Shown one piece after another: positions 56,908 through 64,000 of a stretch of DNA of 64,000 nucleotides. The translations under genes were made by a program, and so were the position numbers. Source of the stretch: Hymenopus coronatus (lineage: Eukaryota; Arthropoda; Insecta; Mantodea; Hymenopodidae); the NCBI GenBank assembly GCA_030762935.1, contig CM060881.1, positions 102,128,501 through 102,192,500 on the forward strand, read 5' to 3'. The stretch's first letter is position 1. Every line of letters begins with the position of its first letter. The notes under the pieces are model-generated. The model was not told where the DNA came from. It did no database searches and saw only the letters and a program-made list of their open reading frames with translations.

Positions 56908-57245
56908 CAATATTTTGGTTTAACAATTATTGTGACGTCACTGCGATAGCGTAAGTGTAATTTGTGTAACCTATTTATTTATCTATTTATTTATTCATTT
57001 ATAAAAGAGTTAGTGAGGTTTGTTATGCATTGTGAAATTTGCAGAGTGCGTGGATGATACCTCCATATAATTTACAGATCTAGACTCAATATTTTGGTCA
57101 AACAATTATGGTGACGTCACTTCCAATAGCGTTAGTTGAAACCAATTTATTCATTTATAAAAGAGTTAGTGAGATTTTTTATCAAATCTGAAATTTGTTG
57201 AGCGCTTGGATGATACTCCCATGTAAGTTAGAGATCTGGAAACTC
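56908..57245 (+). repeat. Two-unit tandem duplication with CRE-like palindromes
   Basis: CAATATTTTGG at 56908 recurs at 57087, an offset of 179 bases. Both units share TGACGTCA (56933 and 57112), ATAGCGT, TTTATAAAAGAGTTAGTGAG and GATGATAC. The second unit is slightly shorter because the TTTATTTATCTATTT run is reduced. Confidence 0.8.
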
Positions 57246-57679
57246 GTGCTTACTTCTTGCGTTACGCTCACGACTGCATTGTGAATAATAGTCTTCCGTC
57301 ACGCTTACGCTTATGCTGCGTTACGTCTGCGTTTGCATTTAATTGTCAATGTGGCTTAACACTCAGTAAAATGAACGTTTTATGGCATTTCATTATTACT
57401 ACCCATATTTCTCACTATGGAAATTATTCTTTATTAAGCTGAGGCCTGAATCGGAAATGAATTCAGCACATCTAGAAGACATTTTGAAATCAGCGGAGAG
57501 GATAACCTTTGAAATGTTCCAAAAAAGACAATCAAATTGCGTGCAACATATGTCTACAATGGTACAGGGTAAATCATTCACATTTAGGATTATTTAATTA
57601 TCATGTTATTGGCAATGAAAGGAAAAAGACAGCAATAACAAATTAGAGCTCAGAATTACGCCTGTCCGAATATATTATG
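57246..57679. other. Anonymous DNA
   Basis: Frames of 60-71 codons on both strands without recognised content. Confidence 0.5.
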
Positions 57680-58075
57680 TTTACTTTCTCTACTTATATA
57701 CCGAGAATTCTCAGCAAATACACCTTTTGTGATCCCCTGTAGCAAAAAAAAACAGAATTTTTCCAAAAGGTCCGTATTATGTACGGTGTGTTTGTGTGTG
57801 TGTGTATGTGTGTTCGTAAACACTATAAATAAAAAAAAGTCAGTAAAATACCAAGTTTAGTATCTTCCAAGAATGCTTCTCAAAGATTTTTAGAAATAAT
57901 CATTCCACCCTAAAGTGCTTTTACATGGAAACAATTTCGAAAATTTTGATTTAAAAATGGCTCCAACGATTTTGATTAAAATATCCACATGAAGGATATA
58001 TGCATTACAAATAAAATTTATAACCTGAATTTTCTGGTGATGGTCTTTGAAGATTTCTTTTTGACGTGATTTTTG
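57680..58075 (-). repeat. HER hairpin half
   Basis: TACTTTCTCTACTTATATAC shows the hairpin with its loop side deleted. (GT)n lies near 57788, then AAATACCAAGTTTAGTATC, and it ends near GGTCTTTGAAGATTTC. Confidence 0.75.
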
Positions 58076-59021
58076 GATTTATCCTTGGATCATACAATAT
58101 TTTTATCACAGGTATAAAATCATTTCCATTTACCCGCTTTTCTATCTGGCAATTTGCTGGCATAAGTACGTGCCACATTTTGAAAACCCAGATATAAAAT
58201 CTTTTACTTTAAATGAAACTTCAGCGAAAAGAAGTATCATCGAGGAGTAGAATACGTCTAAGGTCAAAACTAATTTACAACAAAAATTATGAGTGCAGAC
58301 TTCAGAAACAAGATGCCATTGCTGAAACTGTAGGCAACATAAACCGTTGCAAGGCCTTTCAAACTAAATTAAACTTTAGTAAACTAAAAGAGTTTGAAGT
58401 GATATAAAGGAGAAGATCTTAAGCCAAAATTCAGAAATCATATTCGATAATTATGATACTTTTAGAAGCTAGAAAGTAAAGGGTGCGGTTAAACATCTAA
58501 AGTGGATGTTAAAAAGCGATTGGCCAAAATATAGGACACTAGCACCAAAGTAAAGCCAAACCGTGTTCAGTTTTAATACTTAGTAAAATTTACGGAGAAT
58601 CTATATATTCCAAATGTGTCAGATACAGACCTCAGATCTTCAGATCAATCTAAGAGAATGACATTGTAACGTTTACGTAGAAATGAGGCGCGAAAACTTA
58701 ACTTTCACTTTTAAACTTAACGTCATAATTTTTTAAAAACACGTAGATTATGATGCGAGGATAGTAGTGTTACAATACATTCACCTACAAAATTTAATTG
58801 AATGCAACTGTTAAATTATTCACAGAATTTGTGTTAAAACTGTTAAAATAAAATGCGAAACACGAACTCATAGTGTTATCTATATCGATTCTCTCACCGA
58901 TCATGCCCTTTATAGAAACAATTGCTCAACCTAAAATAAAAGTGAGCTTATACATTTTGATTACTAAAGTAGCCCAAAATCAGATAATATGCTCTCGAAG
59001 AACTGTCACAACACAGATGAG
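58076..59021. other. Anonymous DNA
   Basis: A 64-codon plus frame at 58213 is lysine/arginine-rich, without recognised motifs. Nothing else seen. Confidence 0.5.
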
Positions 59022-60172
59022 TATTCTCTACACGTACAGTCTGTACATAGCGTATAGAGAAGGTATTGTATTGCACCCAAAAATTTGATGTCGAGATTCA
59101 TCGGAAATATATGTATTAGAACTCCTTGAATCCAATAAAAGCATTTTTAGAAAAATGTTAATGTGTGTGTCTATCTATCTGTCAGTGTATGTGTGTGTTA
59201 GTGTGTAGTGTGTCGGTACCTCCCAATGATGTGACATGAAGATTTTCAAGAAAATTCCCTCACCTACAACACCCTTTACTTGGCACATATTACAAACATT
59301 TTTACTACTTCAAAACTGATTCTAACAATTTTGACTTAAAATCTCTCGCATTTAGAATTATTTACGTGACAAATTAAGTATATTTTCAAATTTCTGGGAA
59401 TAGCCCCTAAAGACCTCTTTATTCTGGATGTTTTTTTTTTTTTTTTTTTGCTTTTTTTGTTTTTTAATTTTGAATAACTGGTAAACAGCAAGAAATAGAC
59501 TAAAACTTACTATCAAAAAATGTAAAGTTCGTTAAAACACAATTTATGTATATACATTCTCTTCATTGAGTTGACCATTTTCGAGTAATTGCTTGTTATT
59601 CACTTAAATTTTAAAATACTTCAACTTTTCTTATACAGGAACTTGTCTACTCCTGCCCACGCAAAGAAACAGATTTCAATCCCATGGCAACCACATCTTA
59701 AAACATGTGACTGTCGGTTTGGCCTAGTGTATTCCCTAGAATAACCTTATTAACAATAACTTGTGGCGACGCCGTGGAGTGAGTGGTTAGTGGTGACCCA
59801 GGTTCGATCCCAAGCATCTGCATGTGGGAGTCGTGATGGCCGAAGCGGCGGTTGGGCGGGTTTTCTCCGGGTCCTTCAGTTTCCCCCGCTACTCATTCCA
59901 CCAATTGTTCCATCATCACCTTTCCCATAATTAATTTTGCTTATGTTTCATATTGTTCACTTCCTCATGTTCATGCCTGGCTACGGGCCTACCCCTCGTA
60001 GCAGGTTCTCCATTCTGTGGTTTCGTGCCGTAGGCTCACCGACAGACGTCTGATCCCTAAGAAGCCCTAGGCGGGTGTAGTCCTATAAATACGGGAAGGG
60101 AAGCCGATCACGAAACGAAACAATTTATTACCAAGATGTAGAGAGGCATGAGAATAGAACACATTAGCTTTA
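59022..60172 (-). repeat. HER copy interrupted by a SINE near its non-hairpin end
   Basis: Hairpin TCTCTACACGTACAGTCTGT, a variable GTGTGTGTCTATCTATCTG zone (the near-palindrome is deleted), AATAGCCCCTAAAGACC, a long T run (about 59431-59470), and CATGTGACTGTCGGTTTGGC. The last piece, GATGTAGAGAGGCATGAG to GAACACATTAGC, lies beyond the SINE at 60132-60172. Confidence 0.8.
59765..60118 (+). mobile_element. tRNA-derived SINE inside HER (head as at 47.2 kb)
   Basis: CGCCGTGGAGTGAGTGG-like head and CCCAGGTTCGATCCCAAGC B-box, then GGGTTTTCTCCGGGTCCTTC and TTTCCCCCGCTACTCATTCC, which correspond to the centre of the 47.2 kb SINE. The 3' part (CTGGCTACGGGCCTACCCC, ACCGACAGACGTCTGATCC) is different and longer. 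AACAATAACTTGT before and AACAATTTATTAC after could be a decayed target duplication. Confidence 0.8.
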
Positions 60173-60484
60173 TATTTATTTATAACAACATAGGCATGGA
60201 CTCTGGAGCTTCGTTGCACAGCTGTGGGATCACTTAATGCTTCGGGATGGGATGCGATTGTACACTGAAGTTTTGCCTGAAGTGGTGAACTTCGGAAACA
60301 TCTTACTCGATTCATCTGACATATCACGTAAGGACGAAACTCCAAGAGAATTTCAGGATAGATTGCTTTCCAGTGCAAGCGAAATAGCCGTCAAGTAATT
60401 TGAGCTTGTGCAAACAAGTGCCCTCGATCAGTGAAGGACTTAGCGTTCGGCTATGTGTTTATTCTCCATGTAGGGGATATCACA
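60173..60484 (+). other. Anonymous segment with a 58-codon open stretch
   Basis: A plus frame from about 60220 to the TAA near 60396 reads LWDHLMLRDGMRLYTEVLPE and later DETPREFQDRLLSSASEIAV. The composition is coding-like and faintly recalls retroelement Gag/Pol peptides, but I cannot anchor it to a domain. It could be a decayed retrotransposon piece. Confidence 0.2.
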
Positions 60485-61310
60485 AAAAAATCTGATGTAT
60501 TCCATTCACATGACTTTCTCTATATCTCTGCAACAAATGATTGTTAAAAAAGCTTATGCTTCTATTTACTTCATGCTAATCGAGAACAAATCAGATGTGT
60601 ACCATTCATATGACTTTCTCTACATTTCTGCAACAATTATTCTTAAAAAGCTTATACTTTATGCAAATCAAAAAAAAAAAAAAAAATAGCAGAAATAGTC
60701 TTATTACTTGCTTCCTTGTAAGTAGAAGCAAAATCAGGGAGTACCATAGGTTAAAGTGTTAGTCAAAAGCTGGTTGCTATGTGAAGTTCCTTTGTTTGTA
60801 TGGACAACAGTTGACAAGTTGCTGTATGCGAAAAGTATACGTTTTTCATAGCAGAAACCAAAAACAAAGAATGTCTCAAAAACGATTAACTCCACGAAAA
60901 ATGTATATAACATAAATTGTGTATCTTAACGTGCTCTACACTTTTTGTGCAGTAAGTTTTTGTCCATCTCTTACGGTTTATCAGCTATTCAAAATTGCGT
61001 AAAATTCAGATATGGTTTTACTACAACATTTATTATTCCCTTGTACAAGTGGAATAAGCAAACACAGTAAGCTAAAGCGATTGTCAAAGCTTTTAAAAGA
61101 CGGGAACTGTATGATTGGTATTGAAATTCCGTTCTCTTTCCTTGACCAGGACGAAAAATGCAAATAGCAGCTTTCCATTTGTAAGCAGCGTAAGCATACA
61201 CATTTTTAAATAATGGAAATGGTTAGCTCCACAACAAAAATGTATTTGCCATAATTATGTGTTTTGACGAGAGTTACATTTTTATGTAACACGTACACAC
61301 AGAAGAATAA
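60485..61310 (+). repeat. HER copy, compound (two subfamilies joined)
   Basis: The start block AATCTGATGTATTCCATTC to CATGCTAATCGAG is duplicated (60488-60590 and 60596-60670). A subfamily 1 body then runs to about 61015, ending in GTAAAATTCAGATATGG. From 61016 a subfamily 2 body restarts with AAGCTAAAGCGATTGTCAAA and runs to TTTTTATGTAACACG. Confidence 0.75.
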
Positions 61311-61394
61311 GCCAAAGCTTTTATATCCACTTGACGTAAACATATTAATCTAACTAAAAACCTAATATTTATTTAGTTTTTTATTAAAATGTTA

Positions 61395-61539
61395 GATAAA
61401 ATTTTGTAAATTTGGAAAAGATGCATGCACACGCACTCACGGACCTTTTTCTATAAAATGATTTTTTCTGGGGTTCTCAAAAGTTATAGCTGTGGTGAAA
61501 TCTTTGATTACATTTTTTAGTGAAATACAATACTTCAGG
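61395..61539 (+). repeat. HER right-end fragment, SINE target
   Basis: CGCACTCACGGACCTTTTTC, GGTGAAATCTTTGATTACAT and AGTGAAATACAATACTTC are the HER right end before the hairpin. The hairpin itself is not seen beyond the SINE. Confidence 0.6.
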
Positions 61540-61862
61540 GGTCGTCTCCTTAGCGCGGTGGTAGCGCAGCTGCTTACCAAGCGGGAGACCTGGGTTCGAT
61601 TCCCAGTACGGGCGTGGGGATTTTTCCTCCGCTGTGAGACCTGGATTGGGGTGCACTCAGCCTTGGGGTGCTACTTGATGGAGAAATAGCGGCTCTAGGT
61701 CATGAGGACCGCATTAACTGGCCGGGAGGGATTCGAGGCGCTGACCAGTCTCACCCTCCAATACTGCACCCCATCTATGACGACTGTCATGGACCGAGAT
61801 GGGGACGCAGCGGCCGGGCGGTAGGCCAAGGTTCCTTGTGAGCTGTCGTGCCATGGAGTCAT
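61540..61862 (+). mobile_element. tRNA-derived SINE with perfect 14-base target duplication
   Basis: TACAATACTTCAGG occurs at 61526-61539 and 61863-61876. The head has TTAGCGCGGTGGTAGCGC (A-box) and GGGTTCGATTCCCAGT (B-box) at tRNA-like spacing. The body is GC-rich (GGCCGGGAGGGATTCGAGGC, GGACGCAGCGGCCGGGCGG). It ends GTGCCATGGAGTCAT without poly-A, so priming probably relied on a LINE that recognises a specific 3' end. No second copy in the window. Confidence 0.9.
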
Positions 61863-61929
61863 TACAATACTTCAGGTTTCATTCTATTCAAGGAGTATAA
61901 GCCACAAAGAACTATACAGTACTGAATGA

Positions 61930-62110
61930 AAGGAAGTCCTGAAGATGACATGCAACATAGCTGCTGAGCGAGTTGTGCCGAGTCGAAGTCAACAGCGAGT
62001 TCGAAACCCTTCCATACGTTTTTGGATTTTGTCCCTTCGGCAAGCACGCCACACAATCGACATATGTTGGCTAATTCTCTACAGAAAGTTGGATATGTGA
62101 CCCACGAATA
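61930..62110 (+). mobile_element. Possible tRNA-derived SINE
   Basis: ATAGCTGCTGAGCGAGTTGTG (about 61957) and GCGAGTTCGAAACCC (about 61995) are spaced like A- and B-boxes. The distance is short, and the tail runs into a LINE-like coding fragment, so the extent is uncertain. Confidence 0.4.
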
Positions 62111-62129
62111 AATCTCCGGAATCGCCACA

Positions 62130-62335
62130 CACCTTATTTACATAATTGCCTGGCTACATATCAGATCCCACAATACAATTTGAAACGAGCCCTGCCCAAG
62201 TCCAGCAGGTCAACTACGAGCCAACAGTTCCATATTACAAAGGAAAGTATGCACTCGAACATATTACTGTGATCGAGCTACTAATTCCGTGGAGTAATTC
62301 CAAAGTTCTTCGCCGACGCCTGCAAGATGCTAGTC
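62130..62335 (+). pseudogene. C-terminal fragment of an R2-like LINE polyprotein
   Basis: The plus frame reads GYISDPTIQFETSPAQVQQV, then YEPTVPYYKGKYALEHITVI and ELLI. Non-LTR polyproteins of the R2-like group end with a comparable run (a DPT.RFE block, a YEP..PY block and a VIGLL-like block). Here the residues between the first two blocks are shortened and the usual small Gly/Ala-rich end is replaced. No reverse transcriptase domain remains, so it is a severely 5'-truncated, dead copy. The family match is from memory. Confidence 0.55.
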
Positions 62336-62439
62336 TTACACACCACAGACATTAGATCAATCATTACATCTGCTTTGAAGGGCTCAATAGATCATTTAAG
62401 GAATCATGTTTATAGGTATTGGTTTAATTGTTATTTGTT

Positions 62440-62560
62440 TCATACAAGCCGTGTGTAAGACAGGAGTTGGATAGATAAAGTCAGACTGAAAAAATGCAAT
62501 GCCTTAGCCGTGATTTGAACCACGGATCTCCCGGTCGCCATTGGGGTTGACATCTCAAAA
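62440..62560 (-). mobile_element. tRNA-derived SINE (same family as 45.4 kb)
   Basis: AGCCGTGTGTAAGACAGGAG, then TTTGAACCACGGATCTCCCG, in the same order as 45.4 kb. Reversed, CGTGGTTCAAATCACGG is B-box-like. The segment between the blocks is about 15 bases longer than in the other copy. Confidence 0.65.
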
Positions 62561-62624
62561 TAATTTGAGAACACCTTGTGGTTTACCTTGAAGCATGCGA
62601 GTCAGTTGAGAGATTCAATGCTAT

Positions 62625-62852
62625 GCCGACATGTTGGGAGATACTAAACTAAACACCGGATTTTTCGTTTTTGATTCCAAAAAAAAAAAAAAAAAAGAAC
62701 ACACACACATACAGGCTGGGTTTTTTTCTAAAATTATTTTTTTAGAGGTTCAGGGGTCCTCAAAATATATTAGTGATGATCGAATTTTTTGTTGGGATAC
62801 AATGCCTTCTCTATACACTTTATAAATATTACGCGTAGAGAAAGTAAAATAT
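62625..62852 (+). repeat. HER right end
   Basis: GAGATACTAAACTAAACACC, a poly-A run replacing part of the interior, CACACACACATACAGG, TGGGATACAATGCCTTCTCT, and a hairpin ending GCGTAGAGAAAGTAAAA. The left three-quarters is absent. Confidence 0.8.
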
Positions 62853-63027
62853 AAGTCGTAGAGCAGAAATCTCCAAGGTGTATCACGGCTTATACTAGAT
62901 AAAAAGAGAACTGACGAGATTAGAAAGGAACTTGAATTTTTAACCCTTAATCGCATTATTTATTTTGCTAGATATACCGATCTTGCTGTAATTCACAAAT
63001 CTGTATTTATAAACATTTAACCGGCAT
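62853..63027. other. Short anonymous spacer
   Basis: Nothing seen. Confidence 0.45.
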
Positions 63028-63210
63028 GGTCCACTGAAGTGACCTGAATACCGTAATAGTGCGATACATATGGGACTGGCCATCCATTCAAAGCTGAACG
63101 TTGCTTGTTCGAGTCCCAGCGACTGCAGTACAATGTTCCTGTGGTAAAGGATGGGGAAGACCCAAGTAAAATAAACGGTGTTGGGGTCACGCTTGGATAC
63201 CGACGGTGTT
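63028..63210 (+). mobile_element. tRNA-derived SINE (same family as 42.8 kb)
   Basis: TAGTGCGATACATATGGG (A-box side), TGTTCGAGTCCCAG (63106, B-box), CAATGTTCCTGTGG, AAGGATGGGGAAGACCC and CAAGTAAAATA in the same order as the minus-strand copy at 42.8 kb. Flanking duplication not identified. Confidence 0.75.
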
Positions 63211-64000
63211 ACGCTTGACTGAAGTTGCATTGTTTTTTCTCTTTGATATTAATAAACACCACAATTTTATTACAAGAATATTAATAATGTTACAATATAA
63301 AACATCTATAACTAGCCTAATGTTATTGCTGAAGGTTAGTGTAACACAAAATGAGAAAAAAATCCATCAAAATACTAAAGGCTCACTTTAATAATTTTTG
63401 TTGCCCACAACACCATGCAAGTTGTGGGTTACATTGACTAGAGAGTATACCATATAAACCAAATAGTTGGAACATGTGCATAGAATGGAAGTAACTGGTT
63501 CTCAAAATTGCTACTAAATTATAAACACTAGACAAGAGAGACTTTGGCAGATGTTCATTCATGAGAATTGGTAACACTTTCGAGGCTTAATTCCTGATTA
63601 TGATCAAATTCCTGATGGCTGTCAACGAATAGAGGCACATGAGAAAATGTTATTGAAGTGTCCTGGAGCAGCAATTTCCTCAATGCAGATGGGATAGGGG
63701 ATAATGGAGCGTTACAATGAATAAATAAAGGCCAACATGCCTGCCATTGGCATGTGTACCTCCACGTGAAGCATTTGTTTTCCCTCTCGAACCTCAATTT
63801 TCACTTGTTGACTTGTTGCTAGGTCAGGAAAACGCTATTCAGCCTCTCTGCAGGAAGCTTCTCGGCATTGTTCTCTCAATACATAATGCAGCTTTAGGCT
63901 GCACCGAATAACAGATGTTCCTATCTCATTAGCATTGTTTTCGTTTGATCGGTTGTAAAATAAGGACTTTAATGTTTGTATCTAATCATCTTCATTAAAT
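63211..64000. other. Anonymous DNA to the window end
   Basis: Minus frames at 63383-63577 and 63555-63797 (64 and 80 codons) have no recognised domain. No repeat seen. Confidence 0.5.

Noticed and set aside
61540..61620. Functional tRNA gene
   Set aside because: A- and B-boxes are present, but the sequence continues into a SINE body bounded by a target duplication and I could not form a full cloverleaf with a proper acceptor stem.

Overview
The window is an AT-rich (roughly two-thirds A+T by eye), repeat-saturated stretch of a eukaryotic nuclear genome. I find no intact protein-coding gene, rRNA or functional tRNA. Decayed mariner/Tc1-type transposases of several families, many tRNA-derived SINEs, microsatellites and an R2-like LINE remnant together suggest an arthropod; the species cannot be fixed from sequence alone. 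Open frames are short, and most fall inside repeats.

The dominant component is a dispersed repeat that I call HER (hairpin-ended repeat; my name). It occurs at about 30 places in both orientations and covers roughly 19 kb, nearly a third of the window. A typical unit is 0.8-1.0 kb. It starts near AATCTGATGTGTTCC, carries ACTTTCTCTAC just inside that start, has a conserved ATCTCTTACGGTTTA block, a near-palindrome AAATACCAA-NN-TTGGTATTT and an (AC)n tract, and ends in a hairpin finishing GTAGAGAAAGTA. In this annotation '+' means the hairpin end lies to the right. Units are joined head to tail in places (36.5-41.7 kb and 49.5-50.9 kb). Some copies also have an inverted hairpin end on their left side. 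No HER copy has a credible open reading frame, so it looks non-autonomous. Its architecture recalls Helentron-associated elements, but this is inference.

Layout: 0-8 kb holds HER fragments and anonymous DNA. 8-16 kb holds a SINE, a dead transposase (10.9-11.9 kb), a hAT-like MITE (14.2 kb) and a stem-loop repeat (15.5 kb). 16-24 kb holds HER copies, a dead mariner (18.6-19.8 kb) and a palindromic fold-back mariner (23.0-23.6 kb) lying within a HER region. 25.5-26.7 kb holds a duplicated SINE segment. 27-33 kb holds HER copies, a deleted mariner-like pseudogene (30.2-30.8 kb) and an LTR-like repeat (32.2-32.9 kb) with a second copy at 51.2-51.8 kb. 34.7-35.0 kb has a promoter-like cluster (GAGA repeats, heat-shock-like element, TATA, initiator). 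36.5-43.5 kb is a dense HER block. 44-64 kb mixes a mariner-like fragment, more HER copies, SINEs (two with perfect target-site duplications inside HER copies) and a LINE C-terminal fragment.

Nesting gives a relative history: HER spread first, and SINEs and a mariner-derived element later landed in HER copies or regions. The best candidates for something undescribed are the HER family and the fold-back mariner hairpin. Copy boundaries and family matches come from reading alone, so most ends are good to about 10-30 bases.
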